A stretch of 17,358 bases of DNA from Candidatus Woesearchaeota archaeon (GTDB lineage Archaea > Nanoarchaeota > Nanoarchaeia > Woesearchaeales > CALCXY01). Position numbers and translations under genes: made by a program. Each line of letters begins with the position of its first letter. Positions within the stretch are counted from its first letter, which is position 1. The stretch is taken from NCBI GenBank assembly GCA_030751555.1, contig JASMFX010000115.1, positions 1 to 17,358 on the forward strand, given 5' to 3'. Positions 5,867-12,742 of this stretch are shown piece after piece. The notes beneath the pieces were generated by a model. It was given only the letters and a program-made list of their open reading frames with translations, did not search any database and was not told where the DNA came from.

Positions 5867-7600
5867 CTACTTTATCTCCTTCATCAATTCAATAAACAAC
5901 GCAATGCTCCACGCCTGAGCAGGGCAGCCTTCGCTTTTTAGGTCCTTTGCTGAGGAGAGCTCAGCATGGCTGCCTATTATCCCATTATTAAGAATCTCAT
6001 CTGTGGAAGCTTCTAGGATTTGACTGATTTTTTGTTTAAAATGAGTTTTATCTAATCGGTGCATACAGATTGCTGCTAGATTGTTAATCCAAAACCATGA
6101 ATCTCCTCTATGATAGGAATCAGGGACCTCTCCACTGTAGGTATCATGGTAATAAGGGTGGTGTTTTTCTATTGTTGAAAGACCTCCCCAATCCAGCCAG
6201 AGATGCTTAAGGCAATTGTCAAAGCATTCAATCCACTGGGCTTTTGATAGGAGCTTTGGATAGACATAATATGCAATAAAAATGTTAGGTCTGATTGTCC
6301 AATCATTTAATCCATCAGCAAGAGTTTTTTCGTTCCAAAACTCTTTTTGGACCTTATGCTTCAGCCTCAGCTCAAGATCTTTGTAGTATTGCTTTCCTGA
6401 CAGTTCATACATGAAATTGTACATAAACAACCTCAGTGCCTGTATTTCTATGCGCTTTCCAGATCTTGTATCATCTCTAAACTTTGTATCCATCCAGGTT
6501 TCTTGGTCAGCGTTGGTTGCGAATCCCTCTTCGGTGTGATACTTGAGGAGTCTTGTGATTGCATTCCCGAGTTTTGCGGTTACAAATTTTCTTTCCTGGC
6601 TGATAAAAGGCTGCTTTTTCATCAGGTCCTTTGCCCTTACAAATACCCAACCAACTGCATCTGCACAGCCAAGATTAGTTGGAGGGATTCTATTAGGAAT
6701 GTTTCCATCCTTTTGCATTGTGTTAAGAAGCTGAAAGAGGATTTTTTTAGCAGAGGCACGCTTTCTGATTAAGGAGAGTGCTTTGAGGCAGATTGCCTGA
6801 TCTCTTGCCCAGAATTGAAAAAACCAAGGCAGACCAGCATAGAGACCTTCTCGCTTAACCAGGAGTTGGTCAAAAGAGATTATTGAATTTCGCAGTGCTC
6901 TCCCTGCCATGCCTTTCTTCTTATTTGTGGGTTTTAATAAAGCAGAGTGATACTTCTTATCTATGTTTTTTAGGTGAATCATGTTTTTATGGACAAAGTC
7001 TGCATCATGCATTGCCTTTTTCTTATCCTTTGAAAAAGCAATTACGCACTTCTTTGTTTTTATTTTTAGGGCAGAAAATGCAAATCGGTTATTTGGAAAA
7101 GAACCTCTTGAAGCATCTAGATCATAGCTTTGCTCTATCCACTTTTCTACTGCTTCATATATCGTATCCTCACACTTAATAACTACGAAAAGCTCGTACT
7201 CAACCTCATCATGGGTAGAGTCTTCTCTACTGTCAGTTCTTTTAGTAAATGAGATAATTATCTTGTTGTCCTCTATTTCAATCTCATAGCTTCTGCCAAA
7301 TGACCTGTTGTCATAAGACTCTTTGCAATCAAGAATGATCTCAGAGAATTGGCCTTTGTTAGATTCATAGATAATAGCGTTAAAGCCAATAGGCATAAAG
7401 AATTTTTGTTTTGCATGCTTATATTTTCTCTCTATGCTCAATGAGTCAGAGGTAACCATGTCAAAGCGATCATCAATCTTAATATCTTCTATGACTTTGT
7501 AGACTTTTTTATCTTCTCTAAAGAAGATTCCACTGTATCTTGAAACTGGTTTGTTTGCTAACAGTGTGTAGCTGCCTATTCTGTTGGTTAGGAGAAACAC
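5867..7600 (-). CDS. GH133 amylo-alpha-1,6-glucosidase (glycogen debranching enzyme)
   Basis: A 577-residue intracellular enzyme. The N-terminal domain (about 1-215) is the beta-rich GDE N-type region, starting LTNRIGSYTLLA. The C-terminal (alpha/alpha)6 domain carries the GH133/GDE_C motifs in order: AGLPWFFQFWARD (255-267), GNIPNRI (299-305), ETWMDTK (367-373), RIEIQAL (383-389), IRPN (436-439), YHRGDSWFW (496-504) and EGCPAQAWS (557-565). It is predicted to hydrolyse alpha-1,6 branch points of a glycogen-like glucan, complementing the GH15 gene at 3195. The GTG start is supported by a ribosome binding site, gaggtg (plus-strand 7607-7612), 6 nt upstream. The length is normal for a bacterial/archaeal single-activity debranching enzyme, and nothing appears broken. 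Specificity for glycogen versus other branched glucans cannot be read. Confidence 0.9.
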   Translation of the reverse strand: MFLLTNRIGSYTLLANKPVSRYSGIFFREDKKVYKVIEDIKIDDRFDMVTSDSLSIERKYKHAKQKFFMPIGFNAIIYESNKGQFSEIILDCKESYDNRSFGRSYEIEIEDNKIIISFTKRTDSREDSTHDEVEYELFVVIKCEDTIYEAVEKWIEQSYDLDASRGSFPNNRFAFSALKIKTKKCVIAFSKDKKKAMHDADFVHKNMIHLKNIDKKYHSALLKPTNKKKGMAGRALRNSIISFDQLLVKREGLYAGLPWFFQFWARDQAICLKALSLIRKRASAKKILFQLLNTMQKDGNIPNRIPPTNLGCADAVGWVFVRAKDLMKKQPFISQERKFVTAKLGNAITRLLKYHTEEGFATNADQETWMDTKFRDDTRSGKRIEIQALRLFMYNFMYELSGKQYYKDLELRLKHKVQKEFWNEKTLADGLNDWTIRPNIFIAYYVYPKLLSKAQWIECFDNCLKHLWLDWGGLSTIEKHHPYYHDTYSGEVPDSYHRGDSWFWINNLAAICMHRLDKTHFKQKISQILEASTDEILNNGIIGSHAELSSAKDLKSEGCPAQAWSIALFIELMKEIK

Positions 7601-7606
7601 TAATTA

Positions 7607-7644
7607 CACCTCTTTTGTATCAGTTTAGAAATGTAGATTATAAA
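7607..7644 (-). promoter_or_regulatory. Promoter and ribosome binding site of the GH133 gene
   Basis: On the minus strand a TATA element (tttataat, 7637-7644) is about 41 nt before the GTG at 7600, and gaggtg (7607-7612) lies 6 nt before it. The expected transcript has a leader of about 14 nt. This is one of few genes here with a leader and a clear Shine-Dalgarno, consistent with its use of GTG. Confidence 0.55.
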
Positions 7645-7662
7645 TGTATTGATTTCGTGAAA

Positions 7663-8373
7663 TTATTCTGCAGCCTCGTTAATCATAGTTTCAACCTTTG
7701 CCTTCAGCCTGATGCCCATTTTTCTTAGTTTTGCATAATCATTGTCTACTTTCTGTTGATCAGGCTCAGTAAAGTATTTTACATTCGGACGGACAAATGG
7801 TAGAGACCACTCGATATTTCTCTTCCAGTACCTGTTGCCAATAATATGCATTTTTGATTTTCCATCTTCAACTATTTGATAGAAATCTACATCAGTATTG
7901 CTGTCTGCATCAAGATAGAATACATCGACATCTCCATAGTTTATGTGGACAAAATTGCTTCCAACTATAATTCCTGAAGACTTCATGTGCATTGCTAGTA
8001 TGAGGGTCTTGAGCTGAGGAGTGGGTGATTTGAGTGCTTTCTCTACGATGGGTTTTCTGTTTTTTCTGAATTCTTCAAATTGTGCCTCATAAGGCTCAAT
8101 GGCTTTGAGAGAGGTTTCTAAGGTTTGATAATCCGAAGTCTGTGCTTGCCTATCCCCATTGAGCATGGCATCAATAAATTTTTGAGGTATTTTTTGATAG
8201 AATAAAAATAATCCTGCAAATAAAGCAGCTGCTATGAACAAGTTTTTAAACCTTAAGCGCCTCGGTGGCCTTAATAACCTTGGTTGTTCTTCGTAAGAAT
8301 GATTTTCAATATGATCTCTTGACGAAGGACTAGTTGGCCATTGATCACTACTTCTTGGGAATTGGAAATCCAT
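7663..8373 (-). CDS. Single-pass membrane protein of unknown function
   Basis: A 236-residue protein. Residues 1-42 are polar and end in a basic stretch (RPPRRLRFK); residues about 44-60 form one membrane helix (LFIAAALFAGLFLFYQK); residues 61-236 form a soluble domain with a beta-rich stretch (GIIVGSNFVHINYGDVDVFY). By the positive-inside rule the N terminus is cytoplasmic and the large domain extracellular. I do not recognise the domain. It lies between galT and GH133 on the same strand but has its own promoter within the end of galT, so it may be regulated separately. Confidence 0.7.
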   Translation of the reverse strand: MDFQFPRSSDQWPTSPSSRDHIENHSYEEQPRLLRPPRRLRFKNLFIAAALFAGLFLFYQKIPQKFIDAMLNGDRQAQTSDYQTLETSLKAIEPYEAQFEEFRKNRKPIVEKALKSPTPQLKTLILAMHMKSSGIIVGSNFVHINYGDVDVFYLDADSNTDVDFYQIVEDGKSKMHIIGNRYWKRNIEWSLPFVRPNVKYFTEPDQQKVDNDYAKLRKMGIRLKAKVETMINEAAE

Positions 8374-8394
8374 ACAAAGAGAGATTAGCTATGG

Positions 8395-8402
8395 TATTTA
8401 AA
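8395..8402 (-). promoter_or_regulatory. TATA box of the membrane-protein gene at 7663-8373
   Basis: The minus strand reads tttaaata, centred about 26 nt before the ATG at 8373. It abuts the stop codon of galT (8405), so the promoter is packed against the preceding gene's end. Confidence 0.55.
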
Positions 8403-8404
8403 AG

Positions 8405-9343
8405 TTACCTTCTCAATATCTGTGCAGCTGTCTCAGGAGCAACAGAGTTTATAATAATTCCGGAAGCATATTCAAATCCTGCCCAAGTTGCGTTTCTTGG
8501 AATGATCTCAATGTGGAATCGTAGGTCAACCCCTTTTGGGCTATGGAAAATCAATATGTTAAAAGAATCTGTTACAGTTTTAAGATTTCCCAAGACTTTT
8601 TTCAGGACTTTTGCCAGTTCATTCCGCTCCTTCTCTGTAAATTCACTAAGGGATTTTTTGTGTTTTTTAGGAAAGATCCATGTTTCAAAGTTAAAGCGGG
8701 ATGCATAGGGACAGAAGGCAAAGAATGTTTTAGTGTCTTTTACATGTCTTGGTCCTGACTGCTCTTGATTTATTATTTTAGTGAATGTTGAACTTTTGTA
8801 AGCCTTTGCTTTTTCTTTAATATATGATGGGATGATTGGTGTTGTGATAAGCTGGCTGTGAGAATGGAGTAAGGATGTTCCTGCTTTACTTCCGTGATTC
8901 TTAAAAAGGCTCACATAGGCCACATCCTTTTCTTTCATTAATTGGTCTATTCTTAGTGCGTAGACTTGTAAAAGCTCGCTGATCTCATATTCTGAAAGAT
9001 CCCAGAGCTGGTTTTTTGTTGGTGTTTCCACAATTACCTCATGATGGCCATAGGCAGGTGTTGAGGTAAAAAAGCCTTTTTTCATTTTGAATGCTTTTGA
9101 CTTTTTTACAGCTTTTTCAAGAGTCATTGCAGGAAACTTATTGGAAAACCATCTCATGAGCCATGATCCTTTGAATTGAACTCTGCCAATCTCTTTTGGT
9201 GTTAATTCCTCATTGCCTGGCGCAAAGAAATCAGTTGCGCCTGATGGTGCAGCTGCTTGGCTGAATTGGTGAGGTCGTGCCTTTCTCTTTTCAGCTATAA
9301 TTACCCAGCGATCCAATGCATAGTCCTTTCTGATCTCGTTCAT
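8405..9343 (-). CDS. galT: Galactose-1-phosphate uridylyltransferase (GalT, HIT superfamily)
   Basis: A 312-residue GalT. Motifs in order: RKDYALDRWVIIA (5-17), PGNEELTP (42-49), HHEVIVETP (100-108), the active-site block NHGSKAGTSLLHSHSQ (149-164), where H160/H162 stand in for the usual H-x-H-x-Q with its nucleophilic His, then FCPYASRFNFETWIFPKKH and RFHIEIIPR (275-283). GalT moves UMP between glucose-1-P and galactose-1-P through a uridylyl-His intermediate. The N-terminal Cys pair of the usual CPFC-PGNE zinc site is absent: the sequence is TDFFAPGNE. A structural metal is therefore lost or bound otherwise. A TATA box supports the leaderless start. No galK or galE lies in the window, so its exact substrate pair (UDP- or ADP-sugars) is open. 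Confidence 0.88.
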   Translation of the reverse strand: MNEIRKDYALDRWVIIAEKRKARPHQFSQAAAPSGATDFFAPGNEELTPKEIGRVQFKGSWLMRWFSNKFPAMTLEKAVKKSKAFKMKKGFFTSTPAYGHHEVIVETPTKNQLWDLSEYEISELLQVYALRIDQLMKEKDVAYVSLFKNHGSKAGTSLLHSHSQLITTPIIPSYIKEKAKAYKSSTFTKIINQEQSGPRHVKDTKTFFAFCPYASRFNFETWIFPKKHKKSLSEFTEKERNELAKVLKKVLGNLKTVTDSFNILIFHSPKGVDLRFHIEIIPRNATWAGFEYASGIIINSVAPETAAQILRR

Positions 9344-9365
9344 GATGGTTTTTGGAGATTTCTTG

Positions 9366-9374
9366 TTTTTAAAT
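9366..9374 (-). promoter_or_regulatory. TATA box of galT
   Basis: The minus strand reads atttaaaaa, centred about 27 nt before the ATG at 9343, consistent with a leaderless message. Confidence 0.5.
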
Positions 9375-9476
9375 GTTTTGCAATAGAGGCATAATCACCT
9401 TTGTTGTATAATTTGCCTCTGCATAGCATTCTGATCCCTTTTACACCCGGGAAAATTTTGCCGCACACACTAACAG

Positions 9477-9530
9477 CCTAATTTTTCCTCTCTCCCCGTA
9501 CCTGGGCAAGGGGAGAGAGGAAAAATTAGG
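9477..9530. repeat. Long palindromic hairpin, family copy 2 (perfect 21-bp stem)
   Basis: Arms 9477-9497 and 9510-9530 are perfectly complementary over 21 bp; the 12-nt loop is gtacctgggcaa. Compared with copy 1 (5734-5784), both begin CCTAATTTT, both have C-run/G-run tops, and 8 of 12 loop bases match. Where the arms differ, both sides differ so that pairing is kept. It opens the noncoding block 9344-9878. Confidence 0.85.
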
Positions 9531-9550
9531 TGAAAATGTGTTCAGAAATG

Positions 9551-9628
9551 TCAGAATTTTCCACTAGTCTAGGACTAGTGGTACAAGCTCTGCTTGTCAT
9601 CTTCTAAGGAACAGTGGGAAAATTCTGA
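9551..9628. repeat. Branched palindrome C2
   Basis: A perfect 12-bp outer stem pairs 9551-9562 with 9617-9628. Inside, 9561-9569 pairs with 9573-9581 (9 bp, 3-nt loop; its base shares two bases with the outer arm) and 9583-9588 pairs with 9592-9597 (6 bp, loop tct). It lies 20 nt after the long hairpin and shares its last two bases with the next palindrome. Confidence 0.75.
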
Positions 9629-9690
9629 TCATCTCAGGAATTTTCAATTCCTGATGATCGTCAAAAATGCAAAGTATTTTTGAGATGATC
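9627..9690. repeat. Branched palindrome C3 (three-way junction)
   Basis: A perfect 10-bp outer stem pairs 9627-9636 with 9681-9690. Two inner hairpins, 9635-9642/9646-9653 (8 bp, 3-nt loop ttc) and 9662-9668/9676-9682 (7 bp), overlap the outer arms by two bases each. The outer arms also overlap the neighbouring palindromes by two bases on each side, so the three units are packed end to end. Confidence 0.75.
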
Positions 9691-9763
9691 AAAAACCACC
9701 TGGATGGATTGAGTCATCAAGCGAAGCTTATCCTGCCACCCATCAGAGATGGGTGGTTTTTGA
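9689..9763. repeat. Branched palindrome C4
   Basis: A perfect 12-bp outer stem pairs 9689-9700 with 9752-9763. Inside are 9719-9722/9726-9729 (4 bp, loop gaa), enclosed by a weak 9702-9705/9730-9733 stem, and 9736-9744/9748-9756 (9 bp, loop aga). The last hairpin uses bases that the outer stem also needs, so two alternative folds exist. The remaining 9764-9838 shows only a weak 7-bp pairing (9784-9790 with 9825-9831) and a repeated acccatcagag (9738-9748, 9804-9814); no gene is seen in 9344-9878. Confidence 0.7.
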
Positions 9764-9838
9764 CACAAAAGCTGAAGGATAATATTGCAGCCTGGAAAGA
9801 CAAACCCATCAGAGTTGACTTAACCTGCAATAGAAAAC

Positions 9839-9847
9839 CTTAAATAA
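9839..9847 (+). promoter_or_regulatory. TATA box of the small gene at 9879
   Basis: The sequence cttaaataa is centred about 36 nt before the ATG at 9879, predicting a leader of roughly 8 nt. Confidence 0.45.
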
Positions 9848-9878
9848 TCTCCTCGTTGTTGGCTTTTCGTGATGTCTT

Positions 9879-10091
9879 ATGGCAATTGAAATCATTGGAG
9901 AGATAAAGGAAAAGATAACGATCAAAGACGATGGGATAATCGGGATTCCTATTGTTATCAATTTAGGAGCTCAGGGTATGACAGAGGCTGAGCTCATATT
10001 GGACAAGCCTGTTGCAGATCATCTTCTTAAGCAATCTAAAGATGGAGATACACTCGGTAGTTCTCCTATTAAGATTGTTATTGGCAGGTAG
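9879..10091 (+). CDS. Small hypothetical protein
   Basis: A 70-residue protein I do not recognise. It looks soluble and beta-rich at the N terminus (MAIEIIGEIKEKITIKDDGI), with a central helix (GMTEAELILDKPVADHLLK) and no cysteine or tryptophan. It has its own TATA box and is followed by a separately promoted gene at 10151, so no operon partner is evident. The normal codon usage and promoter make it more likely real than not. Confidence 0.6.
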   Translation: MAIEIIGEIKEKITIKDDGIIGIPIVINLGAQGMTEAELILDKPVADHLLKQSKDGDTLGSSPIKIVIGR

Positions 10092-10120
10092 GCTGAAACT
10101 TATTATGCAGGATATGAAAA

Positions 10121-10128
10121 CTTAAATA
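10121..10128 (+). promoter_or_regulatory. TATA box of the cis-prenyltransferase-like gene
   Basis: The sequence cttaaata is centred about 26 nt before the ATG at 10151; the transcript should be leaderless. Confidence 0.55.
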
Positions 10129-10150
10129 GTAATAATCATTACCTCCTTCT

Positions 10151-10897
10151 ATGGTTATTGATAAAATAAAAGATTGGATCAATCTAGGAGAGCTTTTCAA
10201 TGTTAAGGAAAAGATATTAATCTCAAGAAAAGAGCTTCCTAAGCACATTGCAATGACCACAGCGATTGTTCCTAATGAAGAGAACTATAAGGATCTCTAT
10301 CAAAAAAAGTTGGAGAGGGTAATAACGATTGTCAGAACAGCTATTGCAATGAATGTGCCAATTCTTACTTTTGATATTATGAAGGAGACAGAGATGGAGT
10401 ATCAGATCATTGATCCCTTGGTGTTGTTTTTCAAGGAATTGAAGAACTCTGAATTTATCATCCAGAATCAGATCAAAATCGCTGTCCTGGGCAAGTGGTA
10501 TGACCTCCCTGGAAGGTTAGTAGAGGAGATAAAAGGCGTGATTAACAGCACAAAGGATTTTGACAGGCATTTTGTGAATCTTTGCATTAACTATGATGGC
10601 CAGCAAGAGATTGTTGATGCATTGAAACTCATAGGAATGCAGGTCATGGTGGGAAAGGTAGATCCAAGCACCATTGATAGGGAGACTGTAAAGGAGAACC
10701 TCTACAGCTCACAATTTTTGCCACCTGACCTTTTTATTAAGACCGGAAGCAGACAGGTTCTTCATGGCTTGCTTTTATGGGATTCTGCAAGTGCAACAAT
10801 ATACTTTACCCAAAAATCCTGGCTGGATTTTGATAGAACTGCTTTATTCAAAGAAATTGAATTCTACCAGAATCAAGACGAAACAAAAGATTTATAA
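10151..10897 (+). CDS. Degenerate cis-prenyltransferase (UppS-like), probable pseudoenzyme
   Basis: A 248-residue protein, the normal length for undecaprenyl-diphosphate-synthase-type enzymes. The fold is recognisable from LPKHIAM (29-35), KIAVLGKWYDLP (109-120), VNLCINYDGQQEIVDAL (142-158) and PPDLFIKTGS...LLLWDSASATIYFT...WLDFDRTALF (191-233). These align with conserved regions III-V of the family. The catalytic first region fails: after HIA, where active enzymes have the Asp-Gly-Asn of H-V-A-x3-DGN-x-R, this protein has A37-I-V. In the diphosphate-binding loop the usual R-T-x-G-E-x-R-x-S-N is K-T-G-S-R-Q-V-L-H-G. It is thus unlikely to make polyprenyl diphosphate alone. By analogy to eukaryotic NgBR/Nus1 it could be a non-catalytic partner of an active subunit elsewhere; that is inference. 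Confidence 0.75.
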   Translation: MVIDKIKDWINLGELFNVKEKILISRKELPKHIAMTTAIVPNEENYKDLYQKKLERVITIVRTAIAMNVPILTFDIMKETEMEYQIIDPLVLFFKELKNSEFIIQNQIKIAVLGKWYDLPGRLVEEIKGVINSTKDFDRHFVNLCINYDGQQEIVDALKLIGMQVMVGKVDPSTIDRETVKENLYSSQFLPPDLFIKTGSRQVLHGLLLWDSASATIYFTQKSWLDFDRTALFKEIEFYQNQDETKDL

Positions 10898-10899
10898 AA
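10891..10899 (+). promoter_or_regulatory. TATA box of the secreted Cys-rich protein gene
   Basis: The sequence tttataaaa is centred about 26 nt before the ATG at 10921 and overlaps the stop codon of the preceding gene. Confidence 0.55.
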
Positions 10900-10920
10900 C
10901 TGTAAAGCCTATGGGAATAT

Positions 10921-11661
10921 ATGGTCAAAAAATTATGGGTAGTGGTTTTCATTCTCTTTTTTGTTACTGCTGTCCAGGCTTCTGTTTTTCTCTCTGATGA
11001 CTTGTTTGAGGGAGATACTGCTGTTTACGCTGTAGGCGATGATGCATATTATTTGCAAGTTACTTTTGTTAATGGAGCACAAGGCGTGGCTATTTTTGCC
11101 CTAAACAATGAAAAATCAGATATTCTCAAGGAGAGAGATGAGTTTCGATTTAAGGATAATTCAGTTGTTTTTGTGAAGTCAATTTTAGGTGATAGTACTG
11201 ATGGTCGTGATTTAGTTGAGTTTTACTTTGCTGGATCAGGTAAGGATATGCTGCCTGTGAAAAAGGATGTAATACCTGCTGAGCAGAATCTGAGACTTGA
11301 TTATAAAGACAGGTGTGGTAAAGATTGCGATGATGAAAATTCCTGCACAAAGGATTATTGTGTAAGGAATCAATGCGCTCATATTGCGTTAGGAGAATGT
11401 GAATATGAAGATGCTTGTTACAATGTTTCTCAGCGAATTGGGACTGTGTATTGTTCTGCAGATGGTATTAAAGATATTAAAGAAGATGGGGAAGGATGTG
11501 CGTTTGGCTATGAATGCCTGTCAAAGATTTGCGAGGAGACCTGTGGTGCAAAAGAGGAAGTTTTTGAGGGCGATGTTGAGTTAATTAAGCAAGATGTTGA
11601 GTTACAGAAAAAGGGATTATTTGGAAGGTTTTTCTCATGGTTAAGAGGTCTGTTTGCTTAA
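10921..11661 (+). CDS. Secreted Cys-rich protein with amphipathic C-terminal tail
   Basis: A 246-residue protein with a clear Sec-type signal peptide (KK, then WVVVFILFFVTA, then AQA-like VQAS near residue 20). A beta-rich region follows (about 21-130). The cysteine-rich part (about 130-210) begins CGKDCDDENSCTKDYCVRNQ and fits the D-x-N-x-C-T-x-D-x-C-x-n-C-x-H repeat seen in many secreted bacterial and archaeal proteins. A second cysteine motif, GCAFGYECLSKICEETC, resembles small disulfide knots. The C terminus (KKGLFGRFFSWLRGLFA) is basic, aromatic and amphipathic and may bind membrane. It probably acts at the cell surface; its substrate or partner is unknown. The start is supported by the TATA box 26 nt upstream. 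Confidence 0.75.
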   Translation: MVKKLWVVVFILFFVTAVQASVFLSDDLFEGDTAVYAVGDDAYYLQVTFVNGAQGVAIFALNNEKSDILKERDEFRFKDNSVVFVKSILGDSTDGRDLVEFYFAGSGKDMLPVKKDVIPAEQNLRLDYKDRCGKDCDDENSCTKDYCVRNQCAHIALGECEYEDACYNVSQRIGTVYCSADGIKDIKEDGEGCAFGYECLSKICEETCGAKEEVFEGDVELIKQDVELQKKGLFGRFFSWLRGLFA

Positions 11662-11685
11662 TTATTAGATGCACAGGTTGTTGCA

Positions 11686-12021
11686 ATGAGGATTATCAAA
11701 AAGAGAAATAAGTTCAAGGTGGAGAGCCATGAAAAAGGCGTTTTTTATGAAGTTAGCCTTGAAAGCAAAAGGTGTAGTTGTCCTCACTATCGATTCAGGC
11801 TTGCACAGCAAGGGGAAGAGTGCAAACACATAGCTGCTGTGAGAAAATGGGTCTCTGAGAGGGTTCAAAGCAAAGGAAAAGGGATTCTCGAGTTTATCAA
11901 GGCAAAAGAGGAAGTTGATACAATGTTTCTTATTAAAGAATATGGAGAGAGCATTGTCAATGATTTGATTGCCAATGGAGAGATCATTGAGAAGGATGGA
12001 AAGATAAGGTTGTTAGAATGA
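11686..12021 (+). CDS. SWIM zinc-finger protein
   Basis: A 111-residue protein. The SWIM signature C-x-C-x(n)-C-x-H is visible as C30-S-C32 and C46-K-H48 (RCSCPHYRFRLAQQ, then EECKHIAAV), which should bind one zinc ion. SWIM domains bind DNA or proteins. The C-terminal half (about 70-111) is a helical segment with a short beta end (GEIIEKDGKIRLLE), resembling a winged-helix tail. The gene starts 25 nt after the preceding stop with no distinct TATA box, so it may be read through from the gene at 10921. It is convergent with the gene at 12049. Confidence 0.8.
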   Translation: MRIIKKRNKFKVESHEKGVFYEVSLESKRCSCPHYRFRLAQQGEECKHIAAVRKWVSERVQSKGKGILEFIKAKEEVDTMFLIKEYGESIVNDLIANGEIIEKDGKIRLLE

Positions 12022-12048
12022 GTAGAAGGATTGTTCTAATGATGATTA

Positions 12049-12657
12049 CTAAACGTTTTTATTTATTTCCTCTAGTTTCTTATTATTCTGCTTAAATACA
12101 AATTTTAGCTTGCCTTTTCCATGCACAGCCGGAATAGATATGCTGTAGGTGTTACTGATTGAACCACCACTTGGAATGGCACTGATTTTTAGGTCTTTCA
12201 CATTTGGTTGCATGGTAGCTTCCCATTCAGAGCCAATATCAACTTTATCATACTTTGTGATGTCAACAGATAATCCTGAGAGATGGCTTTCTTTACCATT
12301 TCTCACACTGATCTTAACTTTTTTAATATCATAACTGTCATCTACTGGATCCACATCGAAATCAGCTATTGAGATAGCTAGTTTTCCATCTAATGTTCCT
12401 GATGAAGAGCTTGCTTGAGGGGCTGGAGTAGTCTCTGGGTCAGAAGCTGGAGTGGAATCTTCAGTAGTATCATCTGATTCTTCTTCTGTGTCTGTTGTTT
12501 CTCCAGATGATGTCTCATTTTCAGAAGCAGGAGTATTTCCAAAAGCATTGCATTGATCATAACCATAATAGTAAAGCGCTCCTAGTAAGATGATGATAAT
12601 AGCAAGAAGTACTATTCTCTCTAGTTTTCGTGGTGTTAATTTGATTTCTAGAGTCAT
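12049..12657 (-). CDS. Membrane-anchored protein with Ser/Thr/Glu-rich linker
   Basis: A 202-residue protein. A short basic cytoplasmic start (TPRKLER) precedes a single membrane helix (about 14-32, IVLLAIIIILLGALYYYGY). Residues about 40-88 are a low-complexity Thr/Ser/Glu/Asp/Pro linker, likely extended and possibly glycosylated. Residues about 89-202 are a beta-rich domain (KLAISIADFDVDPVDDSYDI, then KKVKISVRNG and SNTYSISIPAVHGKGKLKF) with the look of an immunoglobulin-like or FxLD-type extracellular domain. It is divergent from the ATPase gene at 12743 and shares a 5' region with it. The function is unknown. Confidence 0.75.
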   Translation of the reverse strand: MTLEIKLTPRKLERIVLLAIIIILLGALYYYGYDQCNAFGNTPASENETSSGETTDTEEESDDTTEDSTPASDPETTPAPQASSSSGTLDGKLAISIADFDVDPVDDSYDIKKVKISVRNGKESHLSGLSVDITKYDKVDIGSEWEATMQPNVKDLKISAIPSGGSISNTYSISIPAVHGKGKLKFVFKQNNKKLEEINKNV

Positions 12658-12680
12658 TTAGAACACCTAATAAATGCTTC

Positions 12681-12720
12681 TATTTAAAGTTTTTTATAAT
12701 ATTGGCGAAAACTTTATAAT
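12681..12720. promoter_or_regulatory. Divergent promoters of the genes at 12657 (-) and 12743 (+)
   Basis: Minus-strand ctttaaata (12681-12689) is centred 28 nt before the ATG at 12657; an aggtg motif also precedes that ATG. Plus-strand ctttataat (12712-12720) is centred about 27 nt before the ATG at 12743 and only about 18 nt before the ATG at 12734, which favours 12743 as the ATPase start. The close spacing could let one regulator control both genes. Confidence 0.55.
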
Positions 12721-12742
12721 CTAAGAATATTTTATGTTTGTA

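Noticed and set aside
9477..9763. CRISPR array
   Set aside because: The hairpins are not regularly spaced, their sequences differ, and no cas gene is visible.
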